From: Plantago elongata
Taxonomy: Eukaryota > Streptophyta > Magnoliopsida > Lamiales > Plantaginaceae
Direction: 5' to 3'
Assembly: GCA_036897095.1 (NCBI GenBank)
Contig: JAYMSP010000079.1
Coordinates: forward strand, 26,591 to 90,590
DNA length: 64,000 nucleotides
Numbering within the stretch: the first letter of the stretch is position 1; every line of letters begins with the position of its first letter. Positions 45,730-58,200 of this stretch are shown one piece after another. Under the pieces are notes generated by a model that had not been told where the DNA came from, made no database searches, and was given only the letters and a program-made list of their open reading frames with translations. Made by a program: the position numbers and the translations under genes.

Positions 45730-48700
45730 ATGGCAAGATGCTGCTGCGATTACCGGTTTCTCCTCCTCTTCGCCGCCGTGCCGTTCATCTACATTCAGGT
45801 AAGCTGCAATCCTCCATAATTGGATGCAATTTGATGAAATGCATACTTAACGTAGGGTTTTACTAGATCAAATTGATTGCACAGTGTGTTGTAGATTGTA
45901 CGATTATTGTTCGTGTTGATAGTTTCTGATTCAGTTACTGGATTTCACATGTGTTTACATTGATCTCGTTGTTCAATATCGAGTTTAAGTTTATCAATCA
46001 AGCAGATGAATGATTGCACAGCGTGTTGTAGATTGCGAGATTATTGTTCGTGTTGATGATTTTTTATTCAGTTACTGAAATTCACGTGTGTTTAAGCTGA
46101 TCTAGATGAACAGTATCGAGTTTAAGTTTATCAGTTGTCTGGATGACTGATTCAGTCTCCTGTGCAGTTTCACTCGATAAATTTGGTTGCACAGCATGTT
46201 TTAGAGTTTGGATGCTATGATTATTGTTCATGCTAATGAATTTTATTCGGTTACTGAATGATCTCGATTAACAATGTTGTCAGTCGTCCGGATGACTGAC
46301 TCAGTCTCTTGCACAGCATGTTTAGAGTTTAGATGCTACGATTATTGTTTATGTTGATGAATCTTTGATTCAGTTACTGAATTTACATGTGTTGTAGACT
46401 GATCACGATGAACAATATTGAGTTTAAGTTTATCAGTAGACCAAACAACTGACTCAGCCTCTTGCTCAACATATGAGACTGTTTGCTTCTCAGTCAATTT
46501 GATTGCACAGCATGTTTCAGATGTTACGATTAGTTTTTGTTCAGTTACTGAATTTTACATGTGTTTACACTGATCTCAATGTTCAATATGAGCTTAAGTT
46601 TATTAGTCGACCTGATGACTGACTCAGTCTCTTGCTCAACATATGAGACTGTTTTGCTACTTGGACAATTTCATTACACAGCATGCTTCAGATGCTACAT
46701 TTATTTTCATATTGACGAATTGTTTATACAGTCGCTGAATTTTACATGTGTTTACACTGATCTCGGTTTTAAATATTGAATTTAAGTTTATTAGTCGACC
46801 AGATTACTGACGCAGTCTCTTTCTCAACAGATGAGACTCTTTGCTACTCAATCACAGTATGCTGATCGTTTGGCTGATTCTGTGAGTACTCTATTGTGTC
46901 TCTCGTTAATGATTTGGAAATTACAAGCTATAAGCTTCTGATGTTTAGTTGTTTACCTTTCTTTGTAACTCTTGAGTTATAAGTGCATTATTATATTGAG
47001 TCGGAAATTCGGAAAATATGCATTTTTTAACACATCTGTTTGGGGTTTTAGAGTTGTTGGTGATAGACTGATAGCTGGGTTTTGAGGTTTTATTTTCTTT
47101 TTGTGATCTGCTGTTAACATACTATTCTCACTGGTGACAGATTGATGCAGAAACCCAGTGCACGAGACAGACGCGCTTGTTAATCGATCAAATTAGCATG
47201 CAGCAAGGCCGGATTCTCTCTCTTGAAGGTGCTTTACCATTTATGCTAGCAAGTGCCATAACTCTTCAGTGTTAAGCTGGCTCATTCATCTGCGAGATTC
47301 TAGTAACTACTACGGGTGTTTTCAATTAACACGCTTCTGAAATTTCAGAGAACCTGAAGCGTCAACATCTGGAGTGTGGACAATTGAGAGCACTTGTTCA
47401 AGATCTTGAAAGTATGATTCTAATCCTTGTTCTTTTTTCACCCTAGCAATTATTAACAAGTAATATTTGAGGTAGGAGACTGAACCTTTTAGTGCGAAGT
47501 TGGAAAAATTTCATCGCCTGCTTTTAAGTCCTGTGCATTTACTTACTTTGAAGGATGTCATTGTAATTTATTTATTATTCCTTTTGTTCTTGACATTCAT
47601 TTCTGAGATGGTATCTGTTCCTGCACATTATGAAAGAAAGAATACATGTAGCAAACTAGAGGACCCTTAGTTATCACTTCTCACGTGGGTTAGTGGAAAC
47701 CCTGCAATATTTAATCTAAGGCATATTGCTAGTGAGGTCTTTGCACCAGCTGTGAATCAGTTTCACGTTCTTAACTTTCTCCATGAGTGGTCTTCTGAAT
47801 GAGCAAACCCCATTTATGAGCATAAGATAATTTGAGAATCTTGAGCTTCCTATTAGTTGTACTACTTTAGAGCTATACTTATATTAATATACAAGCCCTT
47901 TATAAAATACTACTAAGTACCTCCCTACAGGAGATATTTTAAAACGATTCTATCCTTATAAAGAGTGTGTAGAGAAGGTTGCTCTTAGAAAAGTATGTAA
48001 ATTTGAAGAAGCGATTAGTAAGTACTTTACTATAACTCCTGCTAAGTAAGGAATAATAACTTTATATAAGCTAACCTTAAATATCTTAAGCAAACCCCAT
48101 TTACGAGCATAAGATAATTTGAGAATCTCGAGCCTTAATTATCTACAACGCGGTGTGTGAGATTCATGGTTAACTTAACAACATTAGTATTAACATGAAT
48201 ATCTCAATTGCTTAAGCAAACCAATGTCTACATTTGAAAACAATATGGAACCACTGAACACCTTGCTTTTATCCCTAATCCTGGACTGTTAGAAATCAAA
48301 AGTTCTTATATAGCAGTATGGTTTAGGCATAAAATCTTTTTTTGTCTCATTGGGGGTAAGTTTTAACTCAACAACTATGGTATTTTTAGTGCAAGTAGTG
48401 AACTTTCTAGCACTGCTTGAAAGATGTATTCACTTGTATTTCTAGTGGGCTCTTGCCTATGGAGAGTTGTGTTTCTGGATAGTATGCTGTCCCACAATTG
48501 TTAAAGAACATGGCTGGAGTACAGTACACCTTTTTCTCTGGCACTGTGTTGTGAGTAGGAATAATGCATGAACACTGATGGGTTCTTGCGTATTCACTTT
48601 TGTTTTTGTTGGTACGATTGTAAGTAGGAGCAGTCTGTAGGTTTTCTAAGTTTGTAATTTCCCTCTTCGTGCACTGGATCTTCAATTCATCTTGTCCATG

Positions 48701-51700
48701 TGCGTGTGTAAATTGTTTCTACTGCATTGCAGGTAAGGGTCTCAAGAAACTGGTTAATGATGAGCAGGTCTGGATGTGCTAAAGATTTTAATATACATTG
48801 CTTTAACTAGTCTTCTTTCTCATACTGATTGAACATTCTAATTAATGGTCAGGTGCCAGTAGCAGCAGTTGTCATCATGGCTTGTAACCGTGCTGATTAC
48901 CTCGAAAGGACTATTAAATCTATTCTGAAGTATGTTCTTTGAGTCATCATTTAGTGCTTTTTAGTTGTTGTGGAGCCCTAGCTTTCTAATGACAGATTTT
49001 GTTGTGTACTAGATACCAAAGTGCAGTGGCCTCAAAATTTCCTCTCTTCGTATCACAGGTAACTAAAGATATCTTGGATATATGAATTAGGTAATTGTTT
49101 CGTACGAGACCTAGGAGTTACATTTGGCTATTAATTTTATTGTATTCAACATTGGCAGGATGGATCAGATCCTGATGTTAAAAGCAAGGCATTGAGTTAT
49201 AATCAGCTATCCTACATGCATGTATGTGTTTCATTTTCCATATTGTGTCATTAAATCTTCAACAGTGCCTATATGTTGCATCCTAATTCTACATAGGCGA
49301 GGTTATAATCATTTGAATTATTTGTGACATGTCAAAGCAACACTACGGATTACTTGTCATGAATCTAGCGCCAAAAAATTTTAATGTTTTGTTCAAGATT
49401 GCTGGACCAATATACAAACAAGTGACCTACTATTTAAGTATATAGATCTCACTCCTGGTCCGGATGATCCATAAGAACTCTGATATTTTCCTTGTACCTC
49501 CCAGCATGTGGATTATGAACCTGTGCATACAGAAAGGCCTGGAGAGGTCATTGCATACTACAAAATTGCACGTAATGTTCTCTACTATATTGATTGCTCT
49601 TCTTCCTCTGTCACCTTCTAGAGAAAAAAATGCTCTCTGATCAAATACATGCATATTCTTTCAGGCCATTACAAATGGGCATTAGACCAACTGTTCTACA
49701 AACATAAATTTAGCCGAGTTATCATCCTTGAAGGTTCTTATAGTCTCTCGTCAATCAGTGCTTATTCTCTTTTCTTTTGTTTTAGTTCCCTTGACTCTAG
49801 ATACCTCAATATGCAGATGATATGGACATTGCCCCTGATTTCTTTGACTATTTTGAAGCTGGGGCTTCCCTCCTTGACAGTGACAAGTGATTTTTTCTTC
49901 CCTATCTGATTTTTGTTATTTAATATATGTAGCATCAGTCTTTGATTTATGTTTTTGCATTTATTTTGAATGTGCTGCTGACAGATCCATTATGGCAATA
50001 TCTTCCTGGAATGATAATGGACAGCGGCAGTTTGTACACGATCCTTGTAAGTTCCTCAGTTCCTAAAACAATTGTAGCTATAAAAGATTAGTCTCGAGTA
50101 ACACAGTATAAATCTTAGACGATTTTTTCTTTTAAAATTTTGTTCAATTGTTATTGTATAGAGAAACCAATACTTCAACATATTTACTAATGTTTTGCTG
50201 TCAAGCTACTCGGTGATTTCTATTTTCGACACGTTCCTTGCAGATGTGCTTTATCGCTCAGATTTTTTCCCTGGTCTTGGATGGATGCTCTCTAGATCCA
50301 CATGGGATGAATTATCTCCTAAATGGCCCAAGGCATATCCTTAATGATATAATGTGTTAGATTAAAATTTTAAAATGTTTGTATTTGTACTCGTACAAAA
50401 TATGCCATTTTTAGGTATCCTTTGATGCAATGTTGCAAATTTCCTTGACCAAATAATTACTTACTGGGATGACTGGTTGCGGCTGAAAGAAAACCACGAA
50501 GGAAGACAATTCATCAGGCCAGAAGTATGCCGTACATATAATTTCGGAGAGCATGTAAGAAACTGTAACTCGGTTCACTTTTCAGATTGTTTTTAGTATC
50601 AAAAGATGGCTACAAAATTAAGTATTTTTATCTGTTTTTCTCCAACCATTTAACCCATAAAAGGATCTCCATTTACTAGCGATTACAAAATGAGGAAGAA
50701 AAAGAAACTACTGGTTCCATGTTGATCATCGATGTTTATGAACTTTCTTGTTAGGAGAGGATTCATTTAATCTGATCATGTTAATTTCTTTGCCGGTAAA
50801 TTATCTCATGTACGTTTGGTAATTTGGGGTTTCTTGACTGACAGCTAGACATTAGTTCACGGGGTCAATTTTGTTTTAATTAAACATCTATAAATGGAAA
50901 CAATGCTTTGTTAGTTACCAGTTGTGCTCATCCCTGAAAAGCTTTTATAAGTTGTGTGCTTTAGACTAGCAATAGTTTGCTCCATTGTTTACTTATAGGC
51001 TTGTCTACTTCCCACCAGCCTTAACTGATTGCGTGAATGTAATCTGTTTTGATGTGTGGGTCTCTTGTAGTTGGATGATTTCTCTTACGAATTATCTCCT
51101 TTCTTTGATAGGGATCCAGTATGGGACAATTTTTCAAACAATACCTTGAGCCTATCAAGCTGAATGATGTCCAGGTATGTGAATGTTGTGGTTTATCTAA
51201 ACAACCAGGTGGTTATCTTTTTCTCAACACTTCTGTGTGATCAATTTGGAAGGTTGATTGGAAGTCAATGGACCTTAGCTACCTGAAAGAGGTAATGTCT
51301 ACCATATAGAAACTACAGATACATGTTAAAATGACCATAACATGAAAGATTTTTAGTGCTCAATAAAATGCAACTTCATGCGCTTGTAGGTCAAGTATGC
51401 GAATCACTTTGCTGACTTGGTTAGAAAGGCCACGCCTGTGCAAGGAGCTGATGTCGTTCTAAAGGCATATAACATAGATGGTGATGTGCGTATCGTTTAT
51501 GGGGATCAACCAGATTTCGAACGTATTGCCAGGCAATTTGGCATATTTGAAGAATGGAAGGTAAATTTGTGCAAATTGCTACTCTCAATCCCCTCTCTGC
51601 ATCTTCAAGTCACTTTGGCTTAGCTTTTCTCTATCGTTACAATTTATTGGAATTGGATGCCCCTGAAGGGACCTTGCCATAGTTTTTGGTGCACAGAAAT

Positions 51701-52353
51701 ATTAAGACTTTCACAAATCACCTTAAAGGAAAGGACATTACTATAGTTTTTTTGTATATTGAAATATAAGGACTAAACCGACCTATCTTGTAGCCAAAAT
51801 AAGCTATATTTCGCATTTTCAAAACAAAACGAAACCAGGGCTATCATGCTCCTAAAAATAAATAAAAATGTTTGTGTGGGAGATGAGTTAAAATTTAGAA
51901 ACGAAGCATAGCTGGGGGTCCTCTTTTCAGTTTCAGAAGACATGCAAGTCAACATAATGATTGAATTATATGGCTTATAAGCTATCAAATTATTTTAGTT
52001 AGACTTATGATTTGTGCTCTAGGTCGTAACTCGTAACTACTCAATTTAAGTCAATATTATCTATCATATGCTCTGACAATGGGCATCTCCTGACTTGATG
52101 TCTGGTGATATTCAAGTCACTGATTACTTGGCCATTTGAGTGCATCTAAGGAATGCCTAGACCTCAGTTTTCTGCCTGCCATGTGTCATGTCATATAATC
52201 TGCTTACCTTCCACATTATACCTTATTTTGGTTACTTTGCAGGATGGTGTCCCAAGAACCGCATATAAAGGCGCAGTAGTTTTCCGTCATCAAACACAAC
52301 GGCGTGTATTTCTTGTCAGCCCAGATTCACTTCGACAACTTGGAATCAGATAG
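45730..52353 (+). CDS. CGL1/GnTI: Alpha-1,3-mannosyl-glycoprotein 2-beta-N-acetylglucosaminyltransferase (GnT-I)
   Basis: Eighteen exons: 45730-45798, 46831-46881, 47141-47228, 47349-47411, 48733-48767, 48853-48929, 49013-49058, 49159-49221, 49505-49571, 49665-49733, 49817-49886, 49985-50046, 50244-50334, 50461-50554, 51112-51174, 51253-51291, 51390-51560, 52243-52353; 442 residues (Arabidopsis CGL1: 444). Type II Golgi enzyme (GT13): short tail, anchor (about 9-24), coiled stem (about 30-100), then VPVAAVVIMACNRADYLERT, RHYKWALDQLFYKHKFSRV, the metal-binding EDD (209-211) and SWNDNGQ. It adds the first GlcNAc to Man5 N-glycans and so starts complex-glycan synthesis. All junctions keep phase. 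The intron after exon 13 is AT-AC. Intron 1 is a repeat array. Confidence 0.95.
45878..46830 (+). repeat. tandem repeats in GnT-I intron 1, including decayed copies of the exon 2 start
   Basis: TTGATTGCACAGCATGTT-like starts recur near 45878, 46012, 46188, 46308, 46500 and 46672, each followed by GATTATTGTTC.TG and GTTTAAGTTTATCAG words. The real exon 2 begins CTCAACAG|ATGAGACTCTTTGCT (46831). Two array units near 46465 and 46635 carry CTCAACATATGAGACTGTTT, the same edge with the acceptor AG changed to AT. Confidence 0.85.
50335..50460 (+). other. U12-type AT-AC intron (GnT-I intron 13)
   Basis: The donor is ATATCCTT, exactly the U12 AT-AC consensus. The branch-like TTCCTTGAC is at 50441-50449 (consensus TTCCTTAAC), and the intron ends ATTAC, 12 bases after the branch A. 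Joining GC to TTAC gives Ala-Tyr-Trp, as the family requires (KAYWDDW). No GT-AG choice here restores that sequence. Confidence 0.9.
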
Positions 52354-53232
52354 ACTTCATACAAAACAATATTTGTAAGTAATGTATACTTGGGTTGACC
52401 CCTTTGCTCAGTACAATGACTCATCACATTTCTACTATTTGCAGTCCTCCTACATCAGATGCTTTGTAGTGTCATAAATGAGAGTCAATCTTGAAGGCTA
52501 TTTATTTCAAGTGAACAGGCATAGTGTCAACTCTAAGGGTAATTATTTCGAGAAGAACTTGTATTAGACTGGTGCAAATTTAGGGGAATGCACCTTAAAT
52601 TTGACTTGGTGTTCGTATGAGGTATGTGCAAGTTAATTAGGAGAGTGAGACTAGTGTGAGTAGTGGTGTAGTGATAATATTAAATATCTGTCTTATTGTA
52701 AGACTGTCTAGTACAAATTTCGCATTTGACTGTTTTAGTTTTGACTATCATGTCATTGCTATACATGTGTTTGGTCATTTTGAATGGACTTGTTGGCCTT
52801 AACAAGCATGAACCGATACCTTAATATTGATATGGGTCCTGGATATGAATGGAAATTCTTTTTATACAATTTTGTATCTTAGTGCTTGGATGTACTTTAT
52901 TTTAGTTTTACTCAATACTGCGTTAAAGGCACCTTTTAAGGAACTTTTTTTTATTAAATCTTATAGTGGACATGGATTAATCTTATGCTTGGGTGTTGCT
53001 ATAGAATTAGATGGCCAGATCTATTTATTTAGGAAACGAAGAGATGATTCAATTGCTTATATGCAGACTCAAGAGTCAAGACTGATGTATAACTTCAGAC
53101 AAATTATTCAGTTGACGAAAAGATTTTACGCTAGACATATGTTGTATATTTAACTCAATTCTCAGCTGATTCATTTCCGTCTCTCCTGATGTCAGATTCT
53201 GATACATATACTTCCCATGCTGGGCTGTTAAT
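52354..53232. other. convergent 3' flanks (GnT-I and TKPR1)
   Basis: Probably both 3' untranslated regions. The open frame at 52827-53153 has no ATG near its start and resembles no family known to me. Confidence 0.45.
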
Positions 53233-54785
53233 TCACTGAGCAACAAGTGGAGACAGGTATCCTTGTGCTGTGAAATATTCAACACAGTCATCAAACATCT
53301 CTTCAATCGACCTGAACTTCATTCCCAAGTCTTTCAGTTTGGAGACATTCAGGTCATAGGATGGCCTATCAAGCTTTTCAAACCTGAAACATGGTCACAT
53401 TTTTGTTGATCTTAACTAGATTTTTCTCAATGGAGGCAAAACGTGAAGCCCAAATAGCATAGTGTAAAATTTGGCAGTGATATAGAAAACCTTTTTGGAA
53501 TTGATAGTGCAGGATAGCGAGCTGATAGAATTGCCACTAATTCATCGTTGTCAAGAACAGTTGAGCTACAAAGATAGCGTCCTTCCGCGTTTTCATTTTC
53601 ATAAACCAGAATGTGGCTCGATGCAACATCATCTATGTGTACATATCCCATTCTTCCATGCCACTGAAACTTTTCCGTCTCTCCTAGTTTTTGCATATGT
53701 AGAGATACCAAGAACTGTTTAGGTTATCTTAACATCAGGTGATGAAAGAGGAGTTTGTATGGATGTGGAGATATTTACATTACCTTTGAGCAGACCAAGT
53801 ACATCAGATGCAGTAGAGCATAGAACTGGTGGCAAGCTTGGTCCTATCACAAAAGTCGGAAGCACAGTAACCAGATCAATTTTGTTTTGACCGCAGAATT
53901 CCCACGCAGTCTTCTCCGCTAGAGTTTTCGACAGCACATACCAAATCTAGTGGATTTGAAAGGAATCACAGGTGCAAATGACAAGAAGATGAGAAACCAG
54001 ACCGAAGAAATGTAACAGGGAACAGGAGTGTGACTTTTGTAAGTACCTTCAGTTCCTCACAGAGCTCAGTTGAGCTCCAAGATGACTCGTCCAAGGCTAC
54101 ACCAGGGACAATACCATATCTCGCCCTCACTGTTGAGGAAGAAGAGGTGAAAACCACGCGTCTCAAAGATGGGTTTCTCTTGCACGAACGGAGGACATTC
54201 AGAGTTCCAGAAATGGCAGGTTGCAATATCTCAGTCTAATATCACAACATTTGATGTCAGTTGAGATATAATCTTCACATGACTTGCATCAACTTACTGT
54301 ATGCCCAAAAATATGAGAATACCTTGGGATCGGACAAAGGTGAAATTACAGGTGAAGCGGTGTGGAAAACTCCTTCACATCCCATAATTGCTGCATCAAA
54401 ACTGCCCTCTGTCATCAGATCCGCTTTCACTAGGCGGAGCCTTTGTTTTGCTCCCTCCAGCTTCCACAGATGTCCTACCTTCTTGTCATCTCCTGCTCGT
54501 TGAGCAGCAATGGCAAACAAAAGCAAACAGATATTATTTTGCTCAGGTTCTTTCTTTGTTTCGACATGGTTACAGGTACTCGTAAAAGCTGAAGGTACTG
54601 TATGGGCAGGCTATAAGCCTAAACATAACTAAATGTCTCTCATCTAAAACATCCTTACCTGGATCTCTAACTGTCCCAGTGACATAGTAGCCGCATAAAA
54701 GAAGGCGTTTAATCAACCATGAGGCCAGAAAGCCAGATGCCCCAGTAACACACACTTTGCCTTTTGAATCGAGTTTGCAATCCAT
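53233..54785 (-). CDS. TKPR1: Tetraketide alpha-pyrone reductase 1-like (TKPR1/DRL1)
   Basis: Six exons in transcript order: 54785-54659, 54492-54323, 54235-54047, 53946-53784, 53683-53491, 53383-53233; 330 residues, full family length. NADPH-binding [12 protein letters not shown] (about 13-24) opens a Rossmann fold of the extended SDR (DFR/CCR) family. [27 protein letters not shown] and the catalytic WYVLSK (Tyr165, Lys169) follow. [20 protein letters not shown] and the C-terminal EEMFDDC match TKPR1 rather than TKPR2, CCR or DFR. TKPR1 reduces polyketide pyrones made by LAP5/LAP6 in tapetal cells for pollen-wall sporopollenin, so anther expression is expected. All phases agree and no defects are seen. 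Confidence 0.9.
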
Positions 54786-55244
54786 TTTATATTACTTGAA
54801 GTAACAACTTACACACAACGTGACAGTTCATGGAAGTATATATAACGAGTCAATTTTCTGTAGCAGGTTTGCAAGGGAAATCATGCAACGCCTGTGTACT
54901 ATCAGAAAAAGTATTCTTACCTAAAAATAGAGTAAAAGGTTCTAAAGAACTGAGTTGTTTATAGGTTAGAAGCAGAGAAGTCATCAAAAGATTGTGTTAC
55001 ATCTTTGGAATAACATAAGATACATAGCTAGTCCAAACAAACAATAGATTTTATTTCTTACACAAAACAAATAAGAACAAAAATGGATCTTGCTTCCATA
55101 TAGATTTACTAAGTATCTTATCCCGTATAAATAAATTAGTATAGCTACTATCACTAGACTATCGGACACTGATACTCGAAACTAGCAAACTGATTTTATC
55201 AGAATTTCAACATGTGAGTACAATCTTGACCTCATTGTCAATGA
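54786..55244. other. short spacer between TKPR1 and NOC4
   Basis: Promoter of TKPR1 and 3' flank of NOC4, both on the minus strand. TATATAA near 54838 on the plus strand is a TATA-like element (TTATATA on the minus strand) about 55 bases upstream of the TKPR1 ATG. Confidence 0.4.
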
Positions 55245-58200
55245 TTACTCCACACGCTGCCGCTTTGAAGGTGTATCTAGGTCATGCTCGGTTGTATTCG
55301 TTTCTTCCTTAATATTGAATTTCCAACCTGGAAAGTCAGACTCTGAGAACAAAGAAGTCGGAGTTGCTTTATAGAATGCCAATGGGACCTGCTTATACCA
55401 TCTTCTCATCTGCAAGTAATAGAAAAGTTAGGTCCCGTTAGGCTCACAAAGTAGGCTATTACATCTCTTCTACATCGACCTCCAGTCTTCCACTAAGCTT
55501 ACTTTTTCCTCTTTTCTTTTTTTTTTCTTTTATCCTATTTAACTATGACAAAGGGGGAGAAGTAGACAGATTATGAATCTGACTGTAAATGTGAAACACA
55601 ATAAATGTATAAGCAGTAAGAAGAGATTCATCTCAGGCATTATACACAGAAAATTAAAAAGAAGCAGAATTGATGCATTTACCTCGTAATTGAAAATTGT
55701 TCCGTAAGAACCAGAACTGAAATCCTTAACTGCGATTTCAGCTGCTCTACCTTTGACAGCAAAATCATTCTCAAGGGATTTCACAAAACTGATCCCGAGA
55801 AAAAATGTATCAGAAAAGGTAGCGGTCAAGATGAAAACAAATTCAAGCAATACAGGGAGCATACCTTGAAACTGCAGGGCAATAATGATGGCGAAGCGTA
55901 TCAATCTCCCACAGCGAGCTACCTGCATTCGTAAAAATGCATATAAGTGATTTAGAGTAAGAGAAGGCATGGGAAGTGTACTGGAGTAACTCGGACAGCA
56001 TTGAAACAAGATGCTTAATAGTGGGTAAAGGGTCACTAGCTACGACATTGAACCAACCCAAGAAGGAACAACTTTGAAGCAGCTGATGTTCCTTTTTTCT
56101 CCAGAGATATCAATCAGTGCAGTCACATGCAACTAAGAGAAATGGCATGACAGCAATATACTCTCACGTAGATAAACCAGAAGATAGCCTGAAGGATTGG
56201 GGGATTTCAAATACTCATAAATAGGGAATGCAGTCACATGCAACTAAGAGAAATGGCATGACAGCAATATACTTACTATAGATAAACCAGAAGATAGCCT
56301 GAAGGATTGGGGGATTTCAAATACTCATAAATAGGGAATTTGCTTTATACATAATGATCATAACTAAACTTACTCAAGGCATGAGTATCTTTTGGATCAC
56401 TTTCTTCGAATTTGAAGTGATCAATTCCTGGTTTATCAGGTGTACCCCTGCTCGCACTACCATCTCCTGCACTTTCCAAGTTCCCATTCTCGGTGGAAGT
56501 GTCTCTTGTAGTACCAGCTTCACGTTCCTAGATAAAGCATCAAACAAAAATGTCAAAATGTAATGTCATTACCTGAAATGCCGACATGTTATCCTACAAT
56601 ATACTTGTGCCCTGTGGTCCTTTGTATATAATAGAATGCATGATTTTCGGACAGAAAGCTTATATTCAGACCGAAACTCCAGATTATAAATATTGTGTAA
56701 AGAGGCATGGTTTATCGTTAATAACACGGAGTACTGTTTTGGCATCATGTGTCCATTATATACACTGCATGACTTTTTTCACAAAAAATACTATATGTGC
56801 CGATAGTTACTTTAGGCCAGAAACTTTTTGACATGTAGAAGCCATGTATCATTAATAACATGGAGTACTCCTATGCCATGCACAATCTGCACTGAGGAAA
56901 AAACTTATATATGATAAACCTAATAACACGAAACAAAGAAAAGCAATTCTTCTTACCCGGTGCACCAAACAGTATATTGAACGATGTCTATGGAGGAGGT
57001 TATGGACTAGAGCAAAAATAACTAGCACTCCTGAGGGAGGAATGGACAAAGCAAGTCTGCTCAATTTCTTGCAGAAAGCAGCAGCCAAATACGCCGAAAG
57101 AAGCGATGATTTCAGGCAGGAATCCAGCAGCTGTAATCCAAGAAAGATACAACATAAGCATCCTCATCCAAATTATGATGCATCTTAACAGTAATATGCC
57201 ATCTCATACACATCTAAATGTTTGTACACACCATTATGGATTTTGAATTGGCATTGTAAACCAATAGCAGTATAAAAACAATCAAATATATTTTTTCTAG
57301 GAATTCCTAGTATTGCAGGTTTTACAAGTTTCAAGTACCTATTATACTTTTTTCATCAAGCAAGGTCATAAACGATATACCCTCATGCAGAAACATAATA
57401 AGATAGACAGAGATCCCCTGCCCCAGTTAATGAGACACTAAGGTAGCAGCACACTGCAGACTTTTAATAGCAGTATCAACTACGACATATACATGAATTT
57501 TATCAGTAAGGAACTCATGCAGTGTTACTGTGGTAGCCACAGCCAATATCATGAACCCAAGTTATGTATAAGCCATCATGCCGCATATGAATGATGTGTT
57601 ATATTGTTATATACCATTTTATTTTTACATGGACTGGGGGGAAGCAGTAGAGGTGCGGTTTGTGTGCTCTAGTATTTATATAAACTCCACGAGCTAAGAG
57701 ACAACATTTTTGCAGCATATCAAGTCAAGTGTGAATGTGATACTGTTTTTCTTAGAGATGCCTAACTTCCAAGCCTCTATAAATACATGCAGGCCGGGAC
57801 CACAATTACAAATAACCACTACCTAAAGTTAAACACAAGTCACAACTTGCAATTTGTAACAGGCAAAAGCAGATTATATTACTCACCTGGAAAAATTTTG
57901 AACGGTGCTTTGCCATGAATATAGAAGGCTCTAACAGAGCATAAAGTTTATTATAGAAGTTGTCATATTCAACACCATGTTGTGTCATGAGAATATATAG
58001 GCTGCTCAGAGCCATAACACTAACAAGACCACCAATGTCATAAGATTTAGTCAAGAAATCACTGCACATACAGAGATGCAAGAAACAAGTTAATAGAGTG
58101 GCTCAGCAGGTATAAAACACATAAAGAAAGAGAGTAGAATTAACGTGATTTACCATAACATTTTTGGTTTTGAGAGGTAAGGAATAACAGCCTGATGAAG

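Noticed and set aside
52827-53153. 108-codon frame between GnT-I and TKPR1
   Set aside because: No family match, AT-rich, and located in the convergent 3' flanks.
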